Shown here: positions 1 through 6,417 of the stretch, piece after piece
How positions within the stretch are numbered: position 1 is the first letter of the stretch
Layout: the number at the start of each line of letters is the position of its first letter
Assembly: GCA_003524335.1 (NCBI GenBank)
Contig: DQHV01000038.1
Coordinates: 3,375 to 13,365, forward strand
Source of the DNA: Candidatus Aminicenantota bacterium
Lineage (GTDB): Bacteria > Acidobacteriota > Aminicenantia > Aminicenantales > UBA8522
DNA: 9,991 nt
Direction: 5' to 3'
Notes under the pieces: model-generated
Databases searched by the model: none
What the model saw: only the letters and a program-made list of their open reading frames with translations
Told to the model about the DNA's origin: nothing
Made by a program: the position numbers and the translations under genes

Positions 1-1041
1 GATGAGGTCGACATCCGGGCCTTCAAAGACAAGCATCAGATCCAGAAAGTGGAGGCCCGGGACCGATGTATTCTGAAGTCCTCCACGCCGGAGGGAAGGA
101 CGACCGAGGTTCGCTCGGCCCGGATGAGAATGATCTTTGATCGTCGGGAGGTGTTAAGAGAATTGTCGGCCTGGAGCGCCGCCCGGCTGGTAGAGCGGGG
201 ACCGACCTCCGAGCTCGAGCGTTCGATCTCGGGAGAGGAAATTTTAATAAGCACGAAGGGGAAGACCTGGAAGATCAAGGCCCCTGAAGGGGGAGAGGCG
301 CGGGTCGATTCCCCCGACAGCGACGTAACGGCCAAATCCCTGGTTCTTTCCCCGCGGAAGGAGATTCTGGACGCGGCCGGCGGGGTCAAAGTCATCGTCA
401 AGCTCCGGCCGGAGGAGGCCGAAACCGTGGGCTTCTTTTCGAGCAAACAGCCCGTTTTCGGCAGCGCCGAAAAAATGAGATACGAGAAGAGGCTCGATCG
501 TCTACAGCTGGAAGAGGCCGTCCGCATGTGGCAGGGTAAAGAGGTTCTTTTCGCCGACCGGTTGACCGTCCTCAAGAAGACAGGTGAGATCATGGCCGAA
601 GGAAACGTCCGGGCCAGCTTCTCTCGCCTCCCCAAGGAGGAGAAGGCGGCCGAAGAAAAGATCGAGATCGGCGGCGCGAAGCTGAGCTTCAGTCCCCCCC
701 AGAACTTGCTCACCTTCGAGCAGGACTGCTGGCTCAAGTCCATAGACGTGGCCTTGAATTCCGACCGTATCGCCGTCCTTCTACGGGAGAAGACGGCGGA
801 GATCCTGCAGATAGATGCCAAGGGGAAAGTAACCATCACCGAAAAGCTCAGGAAGGGCAAGGGAGAGAGGGCCCTTTACGACCTCGAGGAGGAGACCTTC
901 GTCCTGACCGGCAACCCCACGATCATCGATAAAGAGAAGGGCGTCATCGAGGGGGAAAAATTGACTTTTCGCCTGGGCGAAGGTAGAATCCAGGTGGAGA
1001 ACAAAGATCGAGAACGGTCCACGACCGTCATAAAATCATAA
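1..1041 (+). CDS. LptA/OstA-like LPS transport protein, 5'-truncated by window edge
   Basis: The reading frame is open from base 1 to the TAA at 1039-1041. The GTG at 49 is only an internal codon, so the true start lies upstream. About 346 residues are visible. They contain repeated OstA/LptA-type beta-jellyroll elements: a KSSTPEGRTTEVRSARM-like stretch near the start, MAEGNVRASF near the middle, and a typical LptA ending with a LTGNPTIIDKEKG motif followed by IEGEKLTF near the C-terminus. LptA family proteins bridge the periplasm and carry LPS from the inner-membrane LptBFGC complex to LptD in the outer membrane. The lptB gene follows after only 3 bases, which supports the role. E. coli LptA is about 185 residues, so this protein is much longer and may hold several OstA domains or a fused LptC-like part. 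The family call is firm; the exact architecture is not, because the N-terminus is missing. Confidence 0.75.
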   Translation, partial: DEVDIRAFKDKHQIQKVEARDRCILKSSTPEGRTTEVRSARMRMIFDRREVLRELSAWSAARLVERGPTSELERSISGEEILISTKGKTWKIKAPEGGEARVDSPDSDVTAKSLVLSPRKEILDAAGGVKVIVKLRPEEAETVGFFSSKQPVFGSAEKMRYEKRLDRLQLEEAVRMWQGKEVLFADRLTVLKKTGEIMAEGNVRASFSRLPKEEKAAEEKIEIGGAKLSFSPPQNLLTFEQDCWLKSIDVALNSDRIAVLLREKTAEILQIDAKGKVTITEKLRKGKGERALYDLEEETFVLTGNPTIIDKEKGVIEGEKLTFRLGEGRIQVENKDRERSTTVIKS

Positions 1042-1044
1042 CCC

Positions 1045-1770
1045 ATGAAACCCCAGCTGAAGGCCGTCGGCCTGACCAAGAATTATCATCGCAAGCGGGT
1101 CGTCGATAGCGTCTCGGTCGAGGTCGGGAAGGGCGAGGTCGTCGGACTTCTGGGCCCGAACGGGGCGGGCAAGACCACCACTTTTTCCATGATCATCGGT
1201 CTCGTCACCCCGGACGAGGGGAAGATTTATCTCGGTGAGGAAGACATCAGCGAGATGCCTATGTACCTGCGGGCCCAGAAGGGACTCAGCCTTCTGCTCC
1301 AGGAGCCGTCCGCCTTCCGCAAGCTCACCGTCGAGGACAACCTTCTGTCCATCCTGGAGGTCATGCCAGAGTCTGTGACGCGTGGAGACGGCGACATCGG
1401 GAAGGTCCTCCGCGAGTTCGGCCTGGAAAGGCTGGCCAAGGCCAAAGCCTGCACGCTTTCCGGCGGAGAGCGGCGAAGGCTGGAGATCGCCCGGGCCATC
1501 ATCACCCGTCCGGAGCACATCCTGCTGGACGAGCCGTTCACGGGCATCGATCCCCTGGCCATCCAGGACCTGCAGAAGATCATCCTCTCCCTGCGGGACA
1601 AAGGAATGGGCCTCCTGATCACCGATCACAGTGTCCGGGAAACACTGAAGATCACCGACCGGGCCTATATCATCGATAAAGGGCGGATCCTCAAGGAAGG
1701 GACGCCTCGAGAGCTCATCCTCTCCGGAGAAGTCAGGAAAAGTTATCTGGGCGAGGATTTCAGCCTCTGA
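1045..1770 (+). CDS. lptB: LptB, LPS export ABC transporter ATP-binding protein
   Basis: This 241-residue ABC ATPase powers extraction of LPS from the inner membrane as part of LptB2FGC. Its length equals E. coli LptB. Visible motifs are Walker A GPNGAGKT at residues 37-44, Q-loop Gln86 in LLLQEPSAFRKLTVEDNL, signature LSGGE at 138-142, Walker B HILLDEPF with catalytic Glu163, and switch His195 in ITDHS. Glu163 and His195 fall at the same numbers as in E. coli LptB. The FRKLTVEDNL stretch after the Q-loop is typical of LptB rather than of amino-acid (LivG/LivF) ATPases. The segment before the Q-loop reads GLSLLLQ where many LptBs have GIGYLPQ or similar, a mild variation. The ATG lies 3 bases after the lptA-like stop with no clear Shine-Dalgarno, so translation is probably coupled to the upstream gene. 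Confidence 0.95.
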   Translation: MKPQLKAVGLTKNYHRKRVVDSVSVEVGKGEVVGLLGPNGAGKTTTFSMIIGLVTPDEGKIYLGEEDISEMPMYLRAQKGLSLLLQEPSAFRKLTVEDNLLSILEVMPESVTRGDGDIGKVLREFGLERLAKAKACTLSGGERRRLEIARAIITRPEHILLDEPFTGIDPLAIQDLQKIILSLRDKGMGLLITDHSVRETLKITDRAYIIDKGRILKEGTPRELILSGEVRKSYLGEDFSL

Positions 1771-1779
1771 GGAGAGGTC

Positions 1780-1785
1780 AGGAGA
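1780..1785 (+). promoter_or_regulatory. Candidate ribosome binding site for rpoN
   Basis: AGGAGA lies 13 bases before the rpoN ATG at 1799, a rather long spacing. A second purine-rich GAGGAGAG overlaps the lptB stop codon. The start is fixed mainly by protein homology: region I begins within a few residues of this ATG. Confidence 0.45.
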
Positions 1786-1798
1786 AATCGAACCGGCC

Positions 1799-3283
1799 AT
1801 GCTCTTGAAACAACGGCTCGACCAGAGACAGGTCCAGAAGCTGATCCTGGCACCAGCCCTCCAGCAGGCCATCAAGCTGCTTCCCCTCACCAACCTGGAA
1901 CTCATCGAAATCATTGACAGCGAAGTGTCCCAGAACCCCATGCTTGAGGAGGAGACCCAGGAAAAGCCCAGTCCGGAAAAAGAGGGGAAGACCGACGAAC
2001 GAGAGGAGCGGGAAGCCGGAGAAAAGACGGAGTCCCGGGAGGAGGCGGAGCTGGCCGACGGCCAGGGAGTTCCGGAGGGGGCGGTCGACTTGGAATTCGA
2101 GTCCCATTTCCAAGAGTATTTCGACGACGGCTTCCGCCCCAATTTCTCGGAGAGAAGAGAGGTCCCGGCCCTGGAGAGCGTCCTGTCCAAGAGCCCCTCT
2201 CTCTGGGATCACTTGAACTGGCAGGCCAACCTGACCTTTTTCGAGCCCGCCGACCGGGAGACCGCCCAGGTGGTGATCGGCAACATCAACGAAGAGGGTT
2301 ACCTCTCCTCCTCCGAGGAAGAACTGGCCAAGATGGCCGGGGTAGGCCCCGAGAAGATCCAGGAAATCCGGCAGAAGATCAGGATGTTCGATCCGGTGGG
2401 TGCGGGAAGCGTGGACCTCAGAGAAGCCCTTCTGGCCCAGATGGATTATCTCAAGATCGACGATGAGATCACCCGCCAGATTGTGCACCAATATCTGCCC
2501 CTCCTCGAAAGGTCGGACTTCGCGCATCTAGCCAGGATTTTGAACGTCGGCCTCCAGGACATCAAGAATCATATCGAAGTCATTAAGAGGCTGGACCCCA
2601 CTCCTGGGAGGAAGTACAGTCAGGAGAAAACCTCCTACGCGATGCCCGATATCGTCGTGACCAAGGAAGACAACGAGCTCAACGTCAGCCTGAACGATGA
2701 GGGATTACCGCGGCTGAGAATCAACGCCTATTACAGGAAGCTCCTGGCCAGGGCGGCCAAGGAAAATATCGAAGCCTATCAGTACCTCAAGGACAAGCTG
2801 AAAAAGGCGCTCTGGTTCCTGCGCAGCTTAGACCAGCGCGACCAGACCGTCTTCAAGGTGGCCAAGTATATCGTGGACCGGCAGCGCGAATTCTTCGAAA
2901 AGGGCATCGACTACATCAAGCCGCTGACCCTGATGGAGATCGCCCGGGAGATCGGCGTCCATGAATCGACCGTCGGACGGGTCGTGGCCAACAAATTCAT
3001 GACCACTCCCTGGGGTGTTTTCCCCCTTAAATACTTCTTCCACAAATCCCTGGTGGGCGATTTCGGCGAGGAGATTTCTTCGCTAAAGGTCAAGGAAAAG
3101 ATCAAGAAGCTGGTCGAGGGTGAGGACAGGGGCAACCCCTTGAGCGATATCGAGATCGAGGACATCCTGGCCAAAAACAACCTCAAGATCGCCCGCCGGA
3201 CGGTGGCCAAATACCGCAAACAGCTCAAGATACCGCCGTCCCATATCCGGAAAAGAAGGTTCGCCATGGAGGGAAGTTCATGA
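1799..3283 (+). CDS. rpoN: RNA polymerase sigma-54 factor RpoN
   Basis: This 494-residue protein directs RNA polymerase to -24/-12 promoters and needs AAA+ enhancer-binding activators. Region I is Gln/Leu-rich (residues 1-50, with LAPALQQAIKLLPLTNLEL). Region II is an acidic, low-complexity Glu/Lys/Arg linker (about 51-115). The core-binding domain follows (about 120-310, with MFDPVGAGSVDLREALLAQ and RLDPTPGRKYS). The helix-turn-helix domain contains LMEIAREIGVHESTVGRVV (about 377-395). The RpoN box ARRTVAKYRK is at residues 465-474, one residue from the canonical ARRTVAKYRE, close to the C-terminus. All domains are complete and the length is normal. Its last bases overlap the hpf start (ATGA). 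The association of rpoN with lptB, hpf, ptsN and PTS genes is widespread in Gram-negative bacteria. Confidence 0.97.
   Translation: MLLKQRLDQRQVQKLILAPALQQAIKLLPLTNLELIEIIDSEVSQNPMLEEETQEKPSPEKEGKTDEREEREAGEKTESREEAELADGQGVPEGAVDLEFESHFQEYFDDGFRPNFSERREVPALESVLSKSPSLWDHLNWQANLTFFEPADRETAQVVIGNINEEGYLSSSEEELAKMAGVGPEKIQEIRQKIRMFDPVGAGSVDLREALLAQMDYLKIDDEITRQIVHQYLPLLERSDFAHLARILNVGLQDIKNHIEVIKRLDPTPGRKYSQEKTSYAMPDIVVTKEDNELNVSLNDEGLPRLRINAYYRKLLARAAKENIEAYQYLKDKLKKALWFLRSLDQRDQTVFKVAKYIVDRQREFFEKGIDYIKPLTLMEIAREIGVHESTVGRVVANKFMTTPWGVFPLKYFFHKSLVGDFGEEISSLKVKEKIKKLVEGEDRGNPLSDIEIEDILAKNNLKIARRTVAKYRKQLKIPPSHIRKRRFAMEGSS
3268..3272 (+). promoter_or_regulatory. Ribosome binding site for hpf inside the 3' end of rpoN
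   Basis: GGAGG lies 7 bases before the hpf ATG at 3280, within the last rpoN codons. It is one of the strongest Shine-Dalgarno matches in the window and suggests HPF is translated well on its own as well as by coupling through the ATGA overlap. Confidence 0.7.
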
Positions 3284-3804
3284 TCGTGCATTTCACGGCT
3301 CGGCAGATGGACCTCACGCCCGAGGTCAAGGCCTACTGTGAGAAAAGGCTCAAGGCGCTCGAAAAGCTGTTGGGATCGGTCATCGAGGTCGACCTCATCC
3401 TCTCCGTGGAGAAATACCGCCACAAGGCCGAGATCCATGTCAAGGCGAAGGGGACGGGACTCGTCGTTGTGGAAGAAACCCATGATCTGATGAACTCCTT
3501 GAACATGGCTTTCGAAAACTTGGAGAAGAAATTCAAGAAAGAGCGGGAGAAATGGAGGGAGAAGAAGCGTCGGAAGGGCAGGGAGCGGAAGCAATTGGCT
3601 TTTCCTCCGGAGCGAGAGACCGAGAGGCCCCGGGTCGTGCGCAGCCAGGATTACTCCGTCAAACCCATGCTCTTGGAGGAAGCGCTCCTCCAGTTCGACG
3701 CGGAGAAGAGAGATGTGTTTCTTTTCCGGAAGTCGGGTTCGGAGAAGTGGGCCGTGATCTTCCGGCGCAAGGACGGTCACTACGGGCTGATCGACCCCGA
3801 TTGA
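3280..3804 (+). CDS. hpf: Long-form ribosome hibernation promoting factor (HPF/RaiA family)
   Basis: This 174-residue protein would bind the 30S decoding centre and pair ribosomes into inactive 100S dimers during starvation. The N-terminal S30AE domain (about residues 1-90) opens with IVHFTARQMDLTPEVKAY and includes the VEETHDLMNSLNMAFENLEKK region. A very basic linker (about 85-115, Lys/Arg-rich with EKKRRKGRERK) follows. The C-terminal dimerisation domain of long HPFs spans about 117-174, with KPMLLEEALLQFDAEKRDV and RRKDGHYGLIDPD. That second domain separates it from the short enterobacterial HPF and YfiA, which are roughly 95-115 residues. The start overlaps the rpoN stop by 4 bases (ATGA). 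Its place after rpoN and before ptsN is the common order. I infer that it shares the operon's control by nutrient state. Confidence 0.95.
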   Translation: MIVHFTARQMDLTPEVKAYCEKRLKALEKLLGSVIEVDLILSVEKYRHKAEIHVKAKGTGLVVVEETHDLMNSLNMAFENLEKKFKKEREKWREKKRRKGRERKQLAFPPERETERPRVVRSQDYSVKPMLLEEALLQFDAEKRDVFLFRKSGSEKWAVIFRRKDGHYGLIDPD

Positions 3805-3816
3805 ACCGGGCGCACC

Positions 3817-3824
3817 GAGGAGAG
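3817..3824 (+). promoter_or_regulatory. Ribosome binding site for ptsN
   Basis: GAGGAGAG lies 8 bases before the GTG at 3833 and decides this non-ATG start. The 28-base hpf-ptsN gap holds no visible terminator or promoter. Confidence 0.65.
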
Positions 3825-3832
3825 CATAAACC

Positions 3833-4303
3833 GTGAAGATCCACACCTTACTGAGCGAAGACATGATCATTCTCGAGATCCTCTCTCAGGATAGGGACTC
3901 CGCCCTCGAGGAGATGGTCCGGTACCTGAAGAATAAGGAGAAGGTCCGAAAGGACAGGGAGCTCTTTGAAAAGCTGATCCAGCGGGAAAAACTGGGCAGC
4001 ACCGCGATCGGCGAAGGGATCGCCATTCCCCACTGCAAGCTGAAGGAGGCTGAGAGCCCGCTCCTGGTCCTGGCGGTTTCCAAAAAGGGGGTCCGGTTCG
4101 AGGCCCTGGACGGGAAGCCGACCCACATCTTTTTCCTTGTCGTATCATCTCCAGACGACCCCGGCCAGAGCCTCCAGATCCTGGCTTCCATCGCCCATCT
4201 CGTGCGCAAGGCGGGCTCCCTGTCGAAGAGGATCATGGCGGCCAAGAACCCGAGAAAAGTCCTTGAGATCATCCGCGAAGAAGAAGAAAAACTCGAAGGG
4301 TAA
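3833..4303 (+). CDS. ptsN: PTS EIIA-Ntr regulatory protein PtsN
   Basis: This is a 156-residue fructose/mannitol-type EIIA domain of the nitrogen-related PTS. The phosphorylated residue is predicted to be His67 in the motif GIAIPHCK, preceded by the family segment LIQREKLGSTAIGEG. Further family signs are the central GVRFEALDGKPTHIFFLVVSS strand region and the C-terminal QILASIAHLVRK helix. PtsN proteins regulate potassium uptake, nitrogen and carbon metabolism and stress responses according to their phosphorylation state; they do not transport sugar. The GTG start is chosen because a good Shine-Dalgarno precedes it and the N-terminus (MKIHTLLSEDMIIL) fits the family. The canonical EI and HPr encoded downstream are the likely phosphate donors, since no EI-Ntr (PtsP) is seen here. 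Its 3' end carries an A/G-rich run (4270-4300) and overlaps the probable start of hprK. Confidence 0.93.
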   Translation: MKIHTLLSEDMIILEILSQDRDSALEEMVRYLKNKEKVRKDRELFEKLIQREKLGSTAIGEGIAIPHCKLKEAESPLLVLAVSKKGVRFEALDGKPTHIFFLVVSSPDDPGQSLQILASIAHLVRKAGSLSKRIMAAKNPRKVLEIIREEEEKLEG

Positions 4304-4844
4304 GGAGCGTGATAACGCTTCCTCACGCCTCGTCCTCTCGGGCGGTCTCTTGCAGATCTTCGGGCTGGGCGTCATCATCACCGGCCACAGCGGCATCGGG
4401 AAGAGCGAGAGCGCCCTGGAGCTCATCTCCCGCGGGCACCGCTTCATCTCCGACGATGCGGTGGAGGTAACCAGGAAAAAGGATGGAGGGCTGGTCGGGC
4501 GGTCTCCCTCGCTCAGCCGCTATTTCATGGAGATCCGGGGCCTGGGGATCATCAACATCAGGGCGATTTTCGGGTCGCGAGCGATCTGCCGTCAATCAAA
4601 AGTGGACCTGGTCATCTGGCTCAAGAAGTGGCAGAAAGGGGACGAATACGACCGCCTCGGCCTGGAGTTTCCCGCGGATTTCGAGATCCTGGGAGTTAAG
4701 ATTCCCCAGCTCATCGTCCCCGTCGCCCCGGGGAGGACGATCGCCCTTCTGATCGAGGTGGCCTGCAAGGTCCACCTGCTGCGGAAAAGGGGGTATCATG
4801 CATCCCGTGAGATCGTTAAGAAACTGGACAGAGCGTTGTCCTAA
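4263..4844 (+). CDS. hprK: HPr kinase/phosphorylase, C-terminal catalytic domain only; start uncertain
   Basis: HprK phosphorylates Ser46 of HPr with ATP or PPi and can reverse the reaction. The HprK catalytic domain is clear: P-loop GHSGIGKS (residues 41-48 from the TTG at 4263), RGHRFISDDAVEV with Asp64-Asp65, the signature MEIRGLGIINI with Glu90, YDRLGLE, and VPVAPGRTIALLIEVA with Arg158. Usual HprKs have about 310 residues; this one has about 193 and lacks the whole N-terminal domain. No ATG or GTG occurs in frame. TTG at 4263, inside ptsN, gives a 41-base overlap and a lysine-rich leader (SAKKKKNSKGK). TTG at 4137 would overlap ptsN by 167 bases, and TTG at 4350 would cut into the domain. 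The residue aligned with the conserved catalytic His of the HG motif is Ser26 (LSGGLLQIFGLG). Identity is confident; start and full activity are not. Confidence 0.85.
   Translation: MRSSAKKKKNSKGKERDNASSRLVLSGGLLQIFGLGVIITGHSGIGKSESALELISRGHRFISDDAVEVTRKKDGGLVGRSPSLSRYFMEIRGLGIINIRAIFGSRAICRQSKVDLVIWLKKWQKGDEYDRLGLEFPADFEILGVKIPQLIVPVAPGRTIALLIEVACKVHLLRKRGYHASREIVKKLDRALS
4301..4307 (+). promoter_or_regulatory. Strong Shine-Dalgarno at the ptsN stop with no usable hprK start after it
   Basis: TAAGGAG includes the ptsN stop TAA and matches the anti-Shine-Dalgarno perfectly. The codons in the hprK frame 5-10 bases downstream are AAC and GCT, not start codons. The GTG at 4309 is one base away from the motif and in the wrong frame. 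The site may mark a lost start or a frameshift. Confidence 0.5.
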
Positions 4845-4858
4845 GAGCGAGGGCAGGG

Positions 4859-5716
4859 ATGAAAGATGACCGCTTCCTGATCATCACCGGGATTTCCGGG
4901 TCGGGGAAAACGGTGGTCAGCCATTTCCTCGAGGACCTGGGTTACTACTGCGTGGATAATCTGCCGGCCAAGCTCATCCCCAGCCTGGTGGAGCTCTGGC
5001 TTCGGGAAGAAGTCGAGATCCGGAAAATCGCCCTTGTCGTCGACATAAGAGAGCCCGGATTCCTGTCCGATTTCCCCGCGGCCGTGGAGGAGATCAAGAA
5101 AAGGGTCACTCCTAAGATCATCTTCCTCGACGCCTCGGACGAAACCCTGTTGAAAAGGTTCAGCGAAACGCGCCGCCCCCATCCCTTGACCAAAAAGAAG
5201 TCGGTGATCGAGGGAATCCGGCTGGAGAGGAGGCGCCTGGCGCCGATAAAGAAGATGGCCGATGATGTTTTCGACACCTCCTCCACCAACATTTCCCAGC
5301 TCAAGGAGTTGCTCGCCCGGCGGCTGGTCAAAGGCCGGACTCCGACCATGCAGATCGTCGTCGTGAGCTTCGGCTACAAGTACGGAGTTCCGCTCGACGC
5401 CGACCTGATCTTCGACACCCGGTTCCTTCCCAATCCCTTCTACGTCGACAGCCTGCGCGACAAAACCGGGAAGAGCCCCGCGGTCCGTGCCTATGTTCTC
5501 CATTCCGCCGATAGCCGCGAGTTCAGAGAAAGGCTTTTCCCGTTCATCGAGTACCTCATTCCCAAGTTCATCGCCGAGGGCAAGAGCTACCTGACCATCG
5601 CCATCGGCTGCACCGGCGGAAAACACCGGTCCGTCGTCATCGCCGAGGAGTTGAGGGGCTTTCTTCGGAAGGGAAGATATGATATAAAGGTCTATCACCG
5701 TGATGTCTTTAAGTAG
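4859..5716 (+). CDS. rapZ: RapZ/YvcJ family nucleotide-binding protein
   Basis: This 285-residue protein has nearly the same length as E. coli RapZ (284). The N-terminal P-loop domain carries Walker A GISGSGKT at residues 11-18 and the family segment LEDLGYYCVDNLPAKLIPSL. The C-terminal domain has VVSFGYKYGVPLDADLIFD, RFLPNPFY and the hallmark GCTGGKHRSV near residues 250-259. In E. coli, RapZ senses glucosamine-6-phosphate and hands the small RNA GlmZ to RNase E, tuning amino-sugar synthesis for the cell envelope. In Gram-positive bacteria the homologue YvcJ binds nucleotides. GlmY/GlmZ RNAs are not expected outside enterobacteria, so the target here is unknown. It starts 14 bases after hprK, with a weak GAGG around 4849-4852, and sits among PTS genes as it commonly does. 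Confidence 0.95.
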   Translation: MKDDRFLIITGISGSGKTVVSHFLEDLGYYCVDNLPAKLIPSLVELWLREEVEIRKIALVVDIREPGFLSDFPAAVEEIKKRVTPKIIFLDASDETLLKRFSETRRPHPLTKKKSVIEGIRLERRRLAPIKKMADDVFDTSSTNISQLKELLARRLVKGRTPTMQIVVVSFGYKYGVPLDADLIFDTRFLPNPFYVDSLRDKTGKSPAVRAYVLHSADSREFRERLFPFIEYLIPKFIAEGKSYLTIAIGCTGGKHRSVVIAEELRGFLRKGRYDIKVYHRDVFK

Positions 5717-5725
5717 GCGCGGATA

Positions 5726-6130
5726 ATGATCGGCGGGATCATCGTCTCTCACGGCCGGCTGGCGGAGGAGCTGCTCAACGCCCTGTCCATCATCCTTGGG
5801 GAGGCGCCCAACATCGAGGCCATCTCGATCGGCTGGTACGACGATGTCGAGGATTCCAAGAAAAAAATCAGCCAGTGTCTGAAGCGGGTCGACCAGAAGA
5901 ACGGGGTCATCATCTTCACCGACATGTTCGGGGGCACTCCGTCCAACCTGAGCTTCAGCTTCCTCCGGGATAACCAGGTCGAAATCATCACCGGGATCAA
6001 CCTGCCGATGCTCATCAAGTTCGTCTCCCTGCAGCGGAGCAACAACCTGAGGGACGTGGCCAAGAAGGTAGTCGAGCAGGGGAAGAAGAATATCCACCTG
6101 GCCAGCGCCCTGTTGAGCTCGAAGCGGTAG
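5726..6130 (+). CDS. PTS mannose-family EIIA domain protein
   Basis: This stand-alone EIIA of the mannose/sorbose (ManX/AgaF) family has 134 residues. His9 in GIIVSHG is the predicted phosphorylation site. The TDMFGGTPSN motif at residues 65-74 is characteristic of the fold, and the C-terminal NLPMLIKFVSLQ segment also matches. In sugar-transporting systems this domain is usually fused or linked to EIIB and works with EIIC and EIID. None of these is in the window, so it may be a regulatory acceptor or may serve a permease elsewhere. It starts 9 bases after the rapZ stop with no clear Shine-Dalgarno (GCGGATA), suggesting coupled translation. The HPr and EI genes follow directly. Confidence 0.93.
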   Translation: MIGGIIVSHGRLAEELLNALSIILGEAPNIEAISIGWYDDVEDSKKKISQCLKRVDQKNGVIIFTDMFGGTPSNLSFSFLRDNQVEIITGINLPMLIKFVSLQRSNNLRDVAKKVVEQGKKNIHLASALLSSKR

Positions 6131-6142
6131 AGGCACGCTCCT

Positions 6143-6412
6143 ATGATCGAGAAAGAAGTCCTCATCCGGAATAAACTGGGCCTCCACGCCCGGGCGGCGG
6201 TCAAATTCGTCAACCTGGCCAACCGCTACAGCGCCTCCGTCAAGGTCATCAAGGACGACACGGAGATTGACGGCAAGAGCATCCTGGGGATCTTGACACT
6301 GGCCGCGATCCAGGGAAGCTCGATCGCGCTGCGGGTCTCGGGCAAGGATGAGGCTGAGGCCATGAGAGTGCTGATGGCGATGATCAAAGACAAGTTCGGC
6401 GAGAAAGAGTAG
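6143..6412 (+). CDS. ptsH: Phosphocarrier protein HPr
   Basis: HPr is the small cytoplasmic carrier between EI and EIIA proteins. The 89-residue product has the usual length. His15 in NKLGLHARAA is the EI-dependent phosphorylation site. Ser46 in DGKSILGILTL sits exactly where HprK phosphorylates HPr in Firmicutes (KSIMG-like context), which agrees with hprK being three genes upstream. This makes the protein both a PTS carrier and a likely HprK substrate. It starts 12 bases after the EIIA stop. An NPr-like name (ptsO/npr) would be equally defensible given the ptsN/rpoN context; sequence alone does not decide. Confidence 0.95.
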   Translation: MIEKEVLIRNKLGLHARAAVKFVNLANRYSASVKVIKDDTEIDGKSILGILTLAAIQGSSIALRVSGKDEAEAMRVLMAMIKDKFGEKE

Positions 6413-6417
6413 TCGGC

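Noticed and set aside
1849..1865. TGGCAC as a -24 element of a sigma-54 promoter inside rpoN
   Set aside because: There is no GC dinucleotide at the right spacing with a -12 TTGC, so it is not a supportable sigma-54 promoter.
1036..2190. Long open frame on the - strand opposite lptB and rpoN
   Set aside because: It is the complement of two well-conserved genes, is Ser/Arg/Leu-rich without a recognisable domain, and is typical of spurious antisense frames at this GC content.
4309..4350. GTG at 4309 as the hprK start
   Set aside because: It is out of frame with the HprK catalytic domain and lies only one base from the Shine-Dalgarno; its reading gives no HprK-like sequence.
4841..6187. 448-codon open frame on the - strand opposite rapZ, EIIA and the start of HPr
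   Set aside because: It spans three clear + strand genes and their junctions; Asp/Leu/Gly-rich composition and no family signature mark it as a shadow.
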